A stretch of 64,000 nucleotides of DNA from Cristatella mucedo (GCA_009760855.2 WPIO01000005.1:1805001-1869000), one strand, 5' to 3'. Counted from the first letter of the stretch, positions 1 through 13,278 are shown. The notes: generated by a model not told the origin, from the sequence alone. Numbers and translations: made by a program.

Positions 1-1336
1 GCCTTGCCAAGATCGTGTGCCATTGCTCCTTCTCGGCAGGCATAGACCGGAGCTACATGAGAGCACCCCTCCATCGCCTCACCGGAAAGACTGGCTGACT
101 CGCTTGAGTGGATGCACCGAGTCAAACTGGCGTGGTCTCAGAGGCAGCAGTCAGCTGCAGTCAAACTGGCCCCAGATTCTGAGCAAGCATAGCAATCTGA
201 TCCAACCAGTGGCACATTAAACCTTGAATCCATTGCCGCTCGGCCGATGAGTCACGGGCATGCCGCATCTCGACGACCCTAATCATGCAATTCGTATGGA
301 TCTTGCATGAGAGCTTGACGTGCCCCACCCCTGTTCATGTTTCAAGCAGAAATCGGCAAGAAATTTTGGTTTTTTCCCTCGTTGCCTCTCTATGCTGCTC
401 GGCTATAGACGAGCAACTGATGGGGAATCTCGAAAACCACATTTAGCAAATGTCTTCTATATGAACGCTTTATTGATTCCTCAAGATTAACTACCAGGGT
501 GGGGGGGACCTCAACGTAGCGCTGGGCCTCTCGACCACCAGCGAGAAGACTGTACAAGGTTCAACACTAAGTGGTAAAGGTTAAAGGTTCAACGTCAACA
601 ACAGATCTGCCAGACTCACTGCCTGACTAACTGCCATCCTGAACTGCACACTTCCGGCCAGTATCTTTCCCTAGTCGCTCTTTTCTTGTGAGCACGAGTG
701 CCCTGTTTTCCGCCCTTTACACAGAATGCAGGACACAGCCGTACGGGCTGGCTGATGGAGCAGCTTTCATTAGATCGGTACATGCAGTTCAGCAGCTATC
801 AAGCGTTCAGTGCTCGTGCGTGGCCCGGAAAGCAGAGACGAGTGCCATGCCTTGGTCACCCACTACACTGTCCTGCATCAAATCCTGTGGAGCACAGCAG
901 CCTGACCAGCTCATGCGCGAACCCGCACTCGCGCATGGGCGCTCATGCACCTGCAAAAGCAGCCACCCAGCCGGAGAGGCCCCCCCAAGGCGACAGCGAG
1001 TGGCGCCGCGAGTAGCTTCATATTTGCTCTCTATTGAAGACGAGTCTCAATGGGCATGTGTGCTCGCTAAGAGCCGAAAAAGCAGTCATGACAGCAAAGG
1101 CAGAGGGACTGCCCGGTGACTTGGCAGCAATGGCACAGCTTGACTCTTGCAAACATGCTGTGCTCTTGGAGAGTCTTCTGCTGCTGTGAAAATGAGGCTC
1201 CTGAATCATCTGCCTGAACCATTTTATACAGCTGCGTCTGGGCGGAATATGAGGAGCAAGCAACGGTAAAAGGGATGGGCAAATGCATCACGTACCTTTG
1301 CTTCACAACATGAACATCAGTAACTACAGATAAGTA
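1..1336. other. unassigned sequence, no recognisable gene
   Basis: Several short open frames exist on both strands (for example plus 688-1119 and minus 1018-1263), but none contains a domain I recognise and they overlap one another. I see no LINE, SINE or transposon ends. It could be intergenic or untranslated sequence. Confidence 0.5.
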
Positions 1337-1451
1337 GTGAGAACACACCACACAGACACACACAGACAAACACACCCATACACAGGCACAGACACACCCA
1401 CACACAGGCACAGGCACACACACACACAGGCACAGGCACACACACACACAG

Positions 1452-1520
<69 letters not shown>

Positions 1521-1541
1521 CACACACACATGCACACAAAT

Positions 1542-1612
<71 letters not shown>

Positions 1613-1682
1613 GACATAGAGATTTAGACACAGACATAGAGACACAGACGCAGACATAGAAACACAGACAGACAGACAGACA

Positions 1683-1745
<63 letters not shown>
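1337..1745. repeat. compound CA/GT microsatellite
   Basis: The stretch is almost pure CA dinucleotide repeat in three blocks (about 1440-1518, 1540-1608 and 1684-1742). They are separated by CACAGG-type variants and by an ACAGACATAGAGA-like interlude. The long minus-strand frames read as alternating Val-Cys and are products of the repeat, not genes. Confidence 0.97.
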
Positions 1746-1746
<1 letters not shown>

Positions 1747-1984
1747 TACATTCACACAAGCACATGTGCGCATAGACACAGGCTTTTGTTGTACTCCAGC
1801 ATTTGCACAATGAGGCATTTTAAGGCCGATGAGAGATAAGGTATTTATAAAAAGAAATAGACATAAGCGATCAATAATTAAGATCCTGTTTTCTACTTTT
1901 TTTGACATTTGCTCGAGTGGTGTTGCTTCTAAAGCTCCTCTTCAGAGCAGAAACCCGGTGCAGGCTACCATGCTGGAGCTTTTT

Positions 1985-2365
1985 TGGTGGGAGACAAATC
2001 TTGCGTGCATTTAGTTCGTATGCTCCCAAAGCCTGGAACTCACTCCCGACTTAGGTCATAACATCCCCTGACTTGACTACATTTAAAAAGAACTTAAAAA
2101 TGCACCTACTTAGGATAGCATTTAGTGGGTCTCTGTGATTCGTCTGTTATGTGCTTATTCGTGCTGACACTGTGACTGCTGCCACTAACCATGCTTGCAT
2201 GCTGACCCTGTGCATGTCACCCCTATGTTATTCATGCTGTTTATCAAGCATGATATTACTCACCATTCAATCGCGTTTCCCTTTGCAGCAAATGCAAAGC
2301 GCCTAGAAAGAGATTGAGTTCTCTGAGGGTGCTTTATCAAGTGTATTATTATTATTATATTTTGA
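1985..2365 (+). mobile_element. LINE-A 3' fragment (L2/CR1-like)
   Basis: The sequence matches the 3' part of the better copy at 35,260-36,935. It begins near the codons for the reverse transcriptase C-terminal motif SSYAPKAWNSLP. It runs through the untranslated part containing TTTAGTGGGTCTCTGTGATTC, the LINE-A end GAGATTGAGTTCTCTGAGGG, and a short ATT-repeat tail. It is 5' truncated, as is normal for target-primed insertions. Confidence 0.85.
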
Positions 2366-4125
<1,760 letters not shown>

Positions 4126-4192
4126 GAGCTAATAAGCTATAAGAGAGCTATAAGATAGCTATAAGCTATAAGAGCTATAAGAGCGATAAGGA
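4126..4192. repeat. short tandem repeat, unit about AGCTATAAG
   Basis: Six or seven imperfect copies of a 7-10 bp unit (AGCTATAAG, AGAGCTATAAG, ATAGCTATAAG) lie side by side. This is a small, degenerate minisatellite. Confidence 0.8.
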
Positions 4193-4229
4193 AAATGGCA
4201 GACAACTTATCTAAACTAAAGAGACAAAA

Positions 4230-4575
4230 CATTCTAGCTTTGCATGCTGATATTGCAATTTTCACGAGTAGGCATCGTCATGGACAAATCGTAAAAATGC
4301 CAGAACCATTATCATGTTGTGAAAGTTAGGCCGATGTGATCCGTAAGCACAGCAGTTTTTCGTGCAGAAATGGACGTGTCTTGAGCTGAGACTTGAAAGA
4401 TTGGAGGTCGAAGCAGAACGAAACTGTAGACGGATGCAAGTTCTAGACGTTTGGTGAATACAAGCTTCAGGCTCGATCACCAACAGATTTTAATTTAGTG
4501 AGAGGGATGACGGTGTGGCTAGGCGCTGAGGAGCAGGTAGTTAGACAGCACTATAGAGGAACGTGGAGGTCGGAT
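4230..4575 (-). mobile_element. LINE-C remnant, 3' part (L2-like)
   Basis: The end of this stretch (about 4,484-4,572) shares wording with 16,465-16,560: a TTTAATTTAGTG..GAG block followed by GAGGTCGGATAG / GAGATCGGATAG. Reading the minus strand gives a SLSSxxxxxHFCTKN-like phrase comparable to the end of L2 reverse transcriptases, where the usual form is LSSFKSxLKTHLF. It is heavily decayed and abuts LINE-A directly. Confidence 0.5.
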
Positions 4576-7500
4576 AGATTATAACAATAATCATAATAAT
4601 CCGTTAGTAAAGCGCTTCAGAGAATTTGATCTCTTTCTAAGCACTTTACATATGTTGCACTGGAAGCATGATCAAATGGCTGGTGAGAAGATGCACAATG
4701 TCAACCAGCATAACATGGTTAGAGGTGACATTCACAGGGTAAACAATGTAGATAAGATTAGTGCCATTATGTATAGTGTCAGCCCGAGTAAGCATACAAA
4801 GGAAGAGTCACAAAGACCCACTAAATGCCATTGTACGCAGGTTCGTTTTTAGCTTCGTTTTAAATGTCGTTAAGTCAGGTGATGTCATGACGTCAGTCGG
4901 GAGTGAGTCCCAGGCTTCGGGAGCACAAAAGGTAAAGGCACGGTCTAGCCTGGTGGGGGGAGGAGTAGTTCTGATAGGTACCAACAAATTAAGGGACCTA
5001 ATGGTGAGAGACATAACTTGAAGCCAATATCCTGCTTGATTGGAAGGCAGTGCCGGTCTGCGAGGTGGTGTCATGTGTGGCAACTGCAACGCTCTCAACA
5101 GAAAAGCTTCGCTACGGAGTTTTGCACTAACTGTAAGCACGTGATTACGCTCGCCGTAAAACCAGCAAGCACTGAGTCACAGAAATCGAGACGAGATGTC
5201 GCAAATGAATTAACCAATTTGCATGTAGTATCTCTGTCTAAGCAATCGCAAATTCTTGGAATGTTATGCAGCTGAAAGTAGGCAGACTTGACTGTGGAGC
5301 AGATGTGGTGATCTAGTGAAATATCACTTTGAAGCAGAACAACTAGATTTCGTGCGGATGCAACAGAAGCTGGCAGAGTCAATGTTGAGCGATACTTCTT
5401 CCAATTTCAGAGTCCCACTTAGTTGGCCCATGACTTGTAAGTTGGTTTTATTCAATTTGAGAAATTATGCTGATTTCTATGAGCAGATACCAGCACTACA
5501 TGCAGCAAAGAAGTTAAGAGATTTCGACTTGCTGGAACACATGCAAGGGATCAAAGCATTGGTGCTACTGCTTGTCATCTGTATAGAACTAATAGCTTAG
5601 ATCGCTCTAATAGCTCATGGCGATCACATCGGCAAGAGGGAAAGTATACATTGTTAAAAGAAGCGGACCAAGCAAAGAGGTCTGAGGTACCACCCTTGTA
5701 CCTCAGCGGTTCCTCAGATGATCTTTGTCTGTTCACGCAAGTACTCTGTAGTCTCCCACTTAGATAGGACCGGAGTCATTGCAATGCAATTCCAGTGATG
5801 CCCAGGGAGATGAGAAGAATGGAGAAGAACTTGGTGATTAAAAGTATCCAACGCTTCCGAAAGATCAAGCACAACAAGCAGAGAGACTTTACCCAAGACT
5901 GCATTCCTGATAGGGTCGTTATACTCCCAAAGCAATGCTGACTCTTGACGAGTGATTAGCTCAGAGCCAAGCTGTAACTTACTTGCTAAGTTTGAAGCTT
6001 CAATATAAGAGTTCAGCTGATCTGCCATAACTCGTCCCAGTGCCCAGTGATTGGAGCGGGAGAAAGACGGCTGGACGGAAGCTGCTCACACATGCTCTCT
6101 TGGTCTAGAGTTGCTTTCCTAATTAGTGGCCAAACAATAGCCTTTTGAAAGGTACATGGTATTTATTATGTTAGTTATGCATGGCATGCATGGCAGCAGC
6201 CGATTTATGTATTGTAGAAGTAGGATAGTGGCAATAGTGTCTAGAGAACTAGCACACTTCTCTGACTCGGGGATGAATTTCAGGATGAGGTCACTCATGG
6301 CTTCCTTGAAAGTAGACATTGTGATGCTGCACGGAATTGAGGGAGGCAGTCCTGTGGGGTTGTTATTTATGGACTGAAGTCCAGAAGATAAGCTGCTACC
6401 TAAGAGATTGACTTTCTGATCTTGTCTATCTTGCTGACAAAGAAGCTAGAGAAGCGATCAGCTAGATCACCGCAAGGATAACTAAAGATAATTAACGTTA
6501 CATTACATAATTGTTAACATCAGCAGCTTTAGAATCTGAATCTATGATTCAACAATATTTTTATAGAAGCTAAACTTGAGCTTTGTTAGGATAGATTGGT
6601 ATGATTTACAGAAGTTGTCCTATGCTTGTCGATAAACAATCATGTTTTCTTAAGCTTGAGCTTAGTAGACCTAGCTAGTTTAATGTCTGCAGTAAACCAC
6701 ATACTGCTCGAGTGAGGGCGCACCATGCGCTTACTCAGAGGTGCAAGCTCTTCAAGCCCGGCAGCGAGGGTTTTGTAGTAGAATTCTACCAACGATAGCA
6801 GATTAGAAGGGGGATGGAGCAGCAGGTGCAAGAAAGAAGTTTTCGCGAGGACATTATTAATGTCAAGGGTCTTGAGGTTCTGTGATTTACCTATGATTTT
6901 GGATGAGGAGGGGAAGGACACACACTGTAGACTGAATGAGATCCGCATGTGTTTACATGACTGATGAGCAGGATTTGACAACAAAAGGGAATGCTGGCTT
7001 GGTCCAGCAGTTAAGGTGCTCGCCCCGACCAAGGTCTGGCTGAGGTCGCAGGCTCGAGCCCCGAGGCACATGTGAAGCGCCTGAATAGAGACTAAGTTCT
7101 CTTGGGGCACTATACAGATGAATTAAATGTATCGATATTCATGATTGGATACAGTCGTGGGAGAATATTTGATCGAGTGTGCGACCCTTGCTCTGAGTAG
7201 GGCCATGCACACGAGCCAGATGAGAAATGGAGTCCAGCAGTGCAAGAAATTCGACACTTAAGGCATTTGTTAAGTCGCCGAAAAGAAAGTTAAAATCACA
7301 GCTGACGAGGAAAGATTGATTTCTTGCCTAGAGAATCAAAATAATATCAGAGAAATCTGAGATAACGTAGGACTCGGTACCTGGGGTCGATAGATTACTG
7401 CCATCATTAATCATGTTGTCGGAGGGACTCAAAACAAGAGATTCGAAAGATCAGGAGGGCCAGATTGTCAGAGGGACGGAACATTTGGCCTTCCTTTTGA
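4576..7500 (-). mobile_element. LINE-A copy with endonuclease and RT remnants, pseudogenised
   Basis: This is the longest LINE-A copy together with 28.8-31.9 kb. From low to high coordinate, that is from 3' to 5' of the element, it shows: the ATT tail and 3' UTR (4,580-4,850); the RT C-terminus with LLRALQLPHMTP and SFATSRLDFCDSVLAGF (4,808-5,382); RT motif A as LVVLDLSEALDTFNH near 5,860; the linker with MWFTADIKLAR near 6,680; and the endonuclease end reading CDFNFLFGDL and HGPTQSKGRTLD (7,170-7,310). Many frameshifts and stops are present. L2/CR1 elements normally encode an APE-type endonuclease followed by RT, and that order is kept here. SINE-1 sits inside at 6,992-7,130. Confidence 0.85.
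6992..7130 (+). mobile_element. SINE-1 copy inserted in LINE-A
   Basis: The tRNA-like head has an A-box-like TGGTCCAGCAG and a B-box-like GGCTCGAGCCC about 50 bp apart. It is followed by a LINE-A-like tail (GAAGCGCCTGAATAGAGAC, then AAGTTCTCTTGGGGC). The orientation is opposite to the host LINE-A, whose endonuclease reading resumes at about 7,141. The SINE therefore inserted after the LINE. Confidence 0.85.
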
Positions 7501-8165
7501 AGATAAGTAATATTGTTCATTTTCTATGTTTTCCCATTTAAATGTATCCGGTAGAGCTGCAACAGCGTCCTAAACAAGCCTAGACTGATGTAAATATTGT
7601 ATGGCATTGCATAACACCGTCATGCACAAATCATCCAGAGTTTATTGCGTCCTTTTCTGATGCAATGCAACACTACTGCCCCGCCGGCTGCTGCAGTGTT
7701 TGCCGCAGTAGCTAATAAGCTCATCTAACTTATTTATGACGTCAGCTTATAAGTTGACGTCGTAAAGCCCAGTCGGAAGGTTGAGCAGGGCGACACGGAA
7801 AATTAATGAATCGAAAATGCGTTAATCCTCGAGGAGGATATTTTCTTAATTTTGTGTGGAAGTTACATCTGCCAACCAGAAGAAAAATATCACTATTCAA
7901 GGGAAGAAGGTATATAATATTTACTCCAGATGCAAGGTTGGTGCCCAAGACCAGCCTTGCTCACTCACTCCCTCACCCCCCCCCACAAATATGCTGTGCT
8001 ACATGTACGAAGCAGCTTTCGCAGTGGTTGAACGGCAGAACACCACAGACGCCATGTGCAGTCCCCATGGTGTGAGAAGAGCCAAGCAACCACATGAATG
8101 ACTGTCACTTCTGCTTGGTTCCTCCTCTTTCCGGTGGAATAATGAAGCAAAAGAAGTCGATAATA

Positions 8166-8173
8166 GTCTATCC
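8166..8173. repeat. 8-bp target-site duplication, left copy
   Basis: GTCTATCC lies immediately left of the hAT and is repeated exactly at 10,887-10,894. An 8-bp duplication is the hallmark of hAT integration. Confidence 0.97.
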
Positions 8174-10886
8174 CAGGGGTGTCCAACCTTTTTGCGTTGG
8201 GGGGCCACATTAAAAAAATTTAAAAGGTCCGGGGACCACATGTAAATTGGCGTAGTTGAATGCATCAGAAAATAAGATCGTAATTTAGTATGACTATTAC
8301 TATTATACTTAATAAATAAACCGCAATACAATAATATTTGTAGCATAATTATAATTAAAAATAATAAATAATAAAAAATTAATAATGTGTCCAGGAAGAT
8401 AATTCGATAGATATTATGGCCAATTTTTTACTTTTGGATTTTTATTTTAATAACACGAAGACAGAAACTTATACAACTTACAAAATTACATGACAAGGAC
8501 TTACATAATATTAATGTCTTCGGATTAATTAAATGCCACAGGTATTTAATGTCTTCTGCACTGCAGGCATCAATGAGATATTTGGCATTGTTTCTGTTTG
8601 CATAAAAAGTCGACATCTGCTGCAACAGTGAATGTGGCAATTCTAAGGATTCCTGATAAATGTTCATCTGTGGGAACGAATCGAGTCTTTGTTTTCACAT
8701 TTTTCAGTCTGGAAAAAAGCTGTTCACAGCAATATGTGCTGCCAAAAAGTGCAATATACCTGCGAGCATGTTTGGCTAGGTTAGGAAAAGACTCTGATGA
8801 AACATACTGCTTGTAAAAGGTAACAAGGTCATGCTGATCATAAGCAGTTTTTAAATTGCTGTCATTATGAATGTCGATTAGTCCGAGTTGAAATTCATCA
8901 GGTGCATCAGAGGGATCGATATTAAATGGATTACTAATCATGTTCATGTCATCCGCATGTTGTTGGAAATCCTGAAACCTCTCTTCGAATTCATCAACAA
9001 ATTTGCTAACAAGAGTGGAGTACTTCATATGAGCCAGCGTTTCAGCCGATCTTGTTGCTAGTGTTGTGAAATGTAACAGTTTCTTCTGATCTAAGTGTTT
9101 CCGGAAAAGTTTCAGCTTTTGCACAAACGCGACAAGACATACATTTTATTGACTAGTTGATCCTTACCTTGGAGTTTGACATTAAGATCTGCAAGATGTT
9201 TGGTCATGTCCACCAAAAAAGCCAAGTCATTCAACCACTGCTGGTCATCAAGGAAGATAACATCTTTTCCCTTTTCTGTCATAAATGTTTTTATTTCGTT
9301 CCGAAGTGACCGAAACCTGGTTAACGTGTTTGCCCTACTTAGCCAACGGACTTGGCAGAAATAAATAACATCACAATGATCTGATCCCAACTCTTCAAGG
9401 AAAGCCTGAAATTGTCTGTGGTTTAGCGCACGAGACCTTATCACATTGACTGTTGAAACTACATTGTCCATTACATGTTGCATGCTCAAGACCTTTGCAC
9501 ATAGCTGTTCTTGGTGGATGATGCAGTGATGACTGAAAATTTTGTGAGGTACTAATTTTACCATTAAAGATACAAATCCATTGTGTCTACCTGTCATTGA
9601 AGGGGCTCCGTCTGTGGTTAAACCAATCAATTTAGTTTCAGGAAGATTAAATTTTGTGAGGTATCTCTTGACCCGATCCAAAATATCCCTCCCCGTTGTA
9701 CTGCCTTTCATTGAACATATATCCAACAGTTCTTCGATAATGACAAACTTTCCTGTTACTCCGCGTACAAACACCGACAGTTGAGCCGCATCGCTATTGT
9801 CCATGCTTTCGTCGAGCGCAAGAGAATAAAATTCGCATTCAGCAAGTCTTTTAGTCAGACTTTCTTCTATGTTGGATGCGAGCTCGTCAACTCTTCTCGC
9901 AACCGTTTGATGAGAAAGACTGACTTTCTCTACTTTTGACCTTTTGACTTCTTTTCTGGACAGACCACACCAGTAAACATCCTGAGGCATTCCTTAACAA
10001 ATTTACCATCGGAAAATGCTTCCCCGCGCTTAGCTATGGCTTCAGCTATTAAAAACTTACTTTGGTTGAAGCCTCAGACTTGTTGCTGACTGCTGTAAAC
10101 AATGGCTGCTGTCCGATGACGCTCTGTTTCAACGAGTTCACGCGATCAATTCGAAATTGACCAGTCAGGCTGTTGTACCTGTCGCCATGGTTTGTTGAAA
10201 AATGTCGTTTAACATTGTACTCCTTTGCAACGGCAATTGTTTCTTGGCATATTAGGCACATTATCCTACCGAAGCGTTCCATTACAAAATAGTGTACAGT
10301 CCAAGATGCTTTGAAAAGTCTTCCTTCTGCGTCAATTTTTTGTCTTTTGCTAGTATTCACATTCGCCACCATTTTTATCTGTGAAATAAAGAAACAGATC
10401 AGTTACGAATTGATTAATTCATATTTTATAAAAGCAATATCTTTGTATTCGTAAGTAATTTGAGCAATACGCGTTTTTTGAAAAACCTACCCGACTGATT
10501 CCAGTTCGTGCAGCAGCAGCTGAGAAACGGCTCTTTTTTTCTGTCCACTGTGTGAAACAGTTAATTCCGCTTGCGGAAGCGTTATAAATGTGATCGTAAT
10601 GGCGCCGCTGTAGCACAAATATATTACCCCTTCACGCCAAAATGTTCACATGAAGGCTAGCAAAATAAATCGATTTTTTTCCCTTCACGTGAAAATAGCC
10701 ATTCGGACACCTTTAAGCTTCACGCGCGTGTAAAGTACATCACAGCGCCTTATATCACCGTTTGTAATGATTAAAAATTAACGAAAAACATGGAGTGACA
10801 AATATTTTTGAGATAACGTTGCGGGCCGCATAGAAGACCTCGGCGGGCCGGATTGTGGCCCGCGGGCCACGTGTTGGACACCCCTG
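8174..10886 (-). mobile_element. complete hAT transposon, 2,713 bp
   Basis: The ends form terminal inverted repeats starting CAGGGGTGTCCAAC, seen at 8,174 and as the reverse complement ending at 10,886. Beyond the 14-bp core, both ends contain GGGCC-rich subterminal sequence typical of Charlie-like hATs. Perfect 8-bp duplications flank it. It encodes a BED-finger transposase on the minus strand that is frameshifted, so this copy is structurally complete but not autonomous. It is inserted inside the reading frame of the 7.8-12.5 kb pseudogene. Confidence 0.95.
8570..10372 (-). pseudogene. hAT transposase with BED-type zinc finger, frameshifted
   Basis: hAT transposases bind the element ends and cut and paste it in the nucleus. 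Three open pieces read in order. Minus 10,372-10,049 holds a BED-like finger (MCLICQ ... HFSTNHG). Minus 9,990-9,112 holds the first catalytic Asp in FYSLALDESMD, the second in LTTDGAPSM, the HCIIHQEQLCAK segment and the VRWLSR tryptophan. Minus 9,124-8,570 holds the catalytic Glu in YCCEQLFSRLKN and the C-terminal dimerisation region. All DDE residues survive. The pieces are separated by frameshifts near 10,060, between about 9,960 and 9,910, and near 9,130-9,145, where overlapping frames continue the homology without a gap. That argues for indels and not introns. The closest relatives I recognise are the ZBED/GTF2IRD2/SCAND3-like hAT transposases. Confidence 0.9.
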
Positions 10887-10894
10887 GTCTATCC
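10887..10894. repeat. 8-bp target-site duplication, right copy
   Basis: GTCTATCC is identical to 8,166-8,173 and marks the right boundary of the hAT. Confidence 0.97.
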
Positions 10895-11207
10895 AAACAT
10901 TCCGTCTGCATTGAGACCAGTTCCATATGGTGAGAGACTTCCAATTCCAGAACCTTCAGCAGAGTATTCTTCCTATTCATCTGCTGAGGACAAGTATGAG
11001 TCGACCTGTTATTCTCTGCAACGTCAGCATGCAGTGATCCCGATTTCCACTTGGCGAATCATCAACCTCACACAGAATAACACAGGAAGAACTAAATTAT
11101 CTGGTTTGTGATTTGGACTGAGCCAAGAGCAAGGCCGAATTTCTAGGATAAAGACTCCAAGAACGGAATCATCTCGAAGATGTCACAATTAATTTATTTT
11201 GATAACA

Positions 11208-11440
11208 GCGGTCCTGAGCTGCTACTTCCATGCTACTCACTACCTCAACTGCTCTCCTGACTCTGCTATGCTTCCCACTTTCTCTTCGTTAAGTGAGACG
11301 AAGTCTGTCGGCTACCGAATGCGTACCGAAAGCCGCTTAGGCTGTGAGTTCGCTATACAAAACTCTCCTGAATATCACCAACATGGTCTTTATGACTTTG
11401 TGGAGTTACAGGCCGAGATACATTACATTACATTACATCA
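11208..11440 (+). mobile_element. LINE-B 3' fragment
   Basis: It starts CGGTCCTGAGCTGCTAC and ends in GAGATACATTACATTACATT, the ATTAC-type tail of LINE-B. The same text occurs at 54,767-54,985 and, inverted, at 50,085-50,310. It interrupts the uncharacterised family gene between its ERNHLE-like and LEPFFRKE-like segments. Confidence 0.85.
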
Positions 11441-12455
11441 CCAGCACTTGGAGCCTTTCTTCAGAAAGGAATGTAATCTGGTTTTCTATTCCGATATTGA
11501 GAGCCTGATGAAAGCCTTACAAATCACCCACAATCCACAAGAAGAGAGACTATTGTAGACTCTTTGAAACTGAGTCTTAAGGCTGTGCTTTTGCACAATG
11601 GAAACCATCTTCTATCTATTCCAATAGCGCATGCTGTCCACATGAAAGAGACATGCGATAACTTAAAGCAGCTACTGAATTCCATGGAGTATAACAAGTA
11701 CAGCGGGCACCTCTGTGGTGACTTGAAGGTATTTGCCCTTTTAATGGGACTACAGCAAGGATATACACATACACGTGTTTCTTATGTGAGCGGGATTGCC
11801 GAGCAAGGGAATGGCACTACTTGTGGAAGGAATGGACTCGCAGACAAAATGTAGCAGTTGGAGAGAAGACTATCCAGCCCCCAGCTCTGGCCGAGGCTCG
11901 CAAAATCGTGCTACCACCCTTCACATAAAATTAGGTTCAATAAAAAACTTTGTGAAAGCCCTGGACTGGACTTTGTCAGCTTTCCGATACTTGCCTGAAT
12001 AATTCCCTTGATTCAGTGAAGCAAAGATGAAAGAGAGAGTTTGTGTGGGTCCTCAGATTTGAGAGCTCTTCAAGGATGACCGGGTTAACAACTTGCTGCA
12101 GGCTGATTCGAAATAAGCATGGAATGCTTTTCACCAAGTGTCTACTAACTTCCTAAGAAATTTTAGGGCAGAAAATTTCAAAGAACTAGTGGAATACATG
12201 CTGGTGCAGATCAAAAACTTGGCTGCAATATGTCTCTACAGATTCACTTCTTTCGTTCCCATTTGGATTTCTTCCCTGACAACTGATAATGGTTAGTGGT
12301 GAATACAGCGAACGTTTTCTTTAAGCGATTGCAAAGATGGAACAAAGTTACCAGGTAAAATGGTCCACTACAATGCTGGCTGACTACTGCTGGACACTCC
12401 CCAGAGATACTCCCGAACAGCTGTGCATGAACGGGCGAAGAAATGTAAGAAGTAG

Positions 12456-13123
12456 GGTATGACTTCATTGCTTTCAGGCATGAACCGTTGGAGTATTACT
12501 ATTGGCATGCACTTCGTGATGTGCACATTAATTTATTGCATATTACAAAAAATTAGAGCACATTTTGCAATTTGACTGTCACATTCGTGATGAGTGCCTT
12601 CAAATTAATAAGGAATGAGTGATGCTATTTTAGTAACATGACTCATGTAAACATTTGTTGACCAGTGGAGTCAGCCAGCCAGCCAGCCAGAATAAATCAA
12701 CCACTGTACTACAAAAGCATGAGCCACCGACTCGGCTCCAGTCTGTGACCAATCGGCTTTGAGTCTTAGCCACAGAGTAAGCGGAGCAGACACTCGTAAC
12801 GCCAATCGAAGATAACTGAGATTATAACAGAAGTCACATGTTCAGAGTGAAGGCACATCGAGACTCGGACGGTAGACGGCGGGCGGCCACGTTCGTTCGA
12901 ACACGTGCGAATGCGGCTCGTTTTCTCGCTCCGGGAGCGAGGGTGGGTGGGAGGGTGGGTGGGTGGGTGGGGGACTTAGTAACGAATGAAATTCGGCTGA
13001 CCGCGTCGGAAGCCTTGGTACATTTTTACAAGCATCCCGCCCTTCACCTGGAAATGCGAGTAGCGTTTTCCGTACCGATGCCTGCATTCGAAAGGAATGC
13101 GACGCACCGCTGGATAGCTTGCC
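12456..13123. other. unassigned sequence
   Basis: No gene or transposon is recognised. It contains a CCAGCCAGCCAGCCAG run near 12,673-12,690 and the G-rich tract listed separately. The plus frame 12,838-13,140 lacks any known motif. Confidence 0.45.
12941..12973 (+). repeat. G-rich GGGT repeat
   Basis: Runs of three G separated by T or A occur more than four times in about 30 bases, ending in five G. The spacing is compatible with an intramolecular G-quadruplex. No function is implied. Confidence 0.8.
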
Positions 13124-13278
13124 AAGCTGGTTTGGTCTAGCGGTTAAGGTGCTCGCTCCGACCAAGTTCTGACTGAGGTCGTGGGCTCGAGCCCCGAGGC
13201 ATATGTGAAGCGCCTGAATAAAGACTAAGTTCTCTTGAGGTGCTATATAAATATATTATTATTATTACTATTATTATA
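13124..13278 (+). mobile_element. SINE-1, best full-length copy
   Basis: The tRNA-like head has an A-box TGGTCTAGCGG (13,133-13,143) and a B-box GGCTCGAGCCC (13,184-13,194), spaced as in a tRNA gene. The second half (GAAGCGCCTGAATAAAGAC, AAGTTCTCTTGAGGTGC) resembles the LINE-A 3' end and runs into an ATT array. The head does not close into an obvious cloverleaf acceptor stem, so this is a SINE and not a tRNA gene. Confidence 0.9.

Larger units (their letters stand above)
7830..12455 (+). pseudogene. decayed gene of an uncharacterised, mobile-element-like protein family, split by two insertions
   Basis: Three plus-strand blocks (7,830-8,173; 10,895-11,207; 11,440-12,455) read, in changing frames, as one protein. 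Block 1 carries Cys motifs ICCATCTKQLSQW and CHFCLVPPLSGG. Block 2 begins IPSALRPVPYGERLPIPEP. Block 3 carries SLKAVLLHNGN, AHAVHMKE, CGDLKV and MSLQIHFFRSHLDFFP. I recognise this as a multi-copy family usually left as 'uncharacterized protein' in invertebrate genomes and likely of transposon origin; I cannot name its superfamily. Joining block 1 to block 2 with one copy of the 8-bp target duplication keeps the frame open across the hAT site, so the gene existed before the hAT arrived. Stops (after CAVPMV and after QEERLL) and frameshifts show it is dead. Confidence 0.72.

Noticed and set aside
688-1119. 143-codon plus-strand frame
   Set aside because: It overlaps another frame of similar length on the same strand and shows no domain or codon signal I can defend.
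1067-1810. Long minus-strand frame of alternating Val-Cys
   Set aside because: It is the translation of the CA array and has no complexity outside it.
10049-10072. A GTAAGT-like splice donor in the hAT transposase (complement near 10,060)
   Set aside because: Homology continues directly in the next frame without a gap, so an indel explains the break better than an intron.
13131-13200. Possible tRNA genes at SINE heads (also 44,225-44,293, 59,285-59,355, 20,021-20,085)
   Set aside because: A and B boxes are present but no clean cloverleaf or acceptor stem, and the heads continue into repeat bodies; they are SINE promoters.
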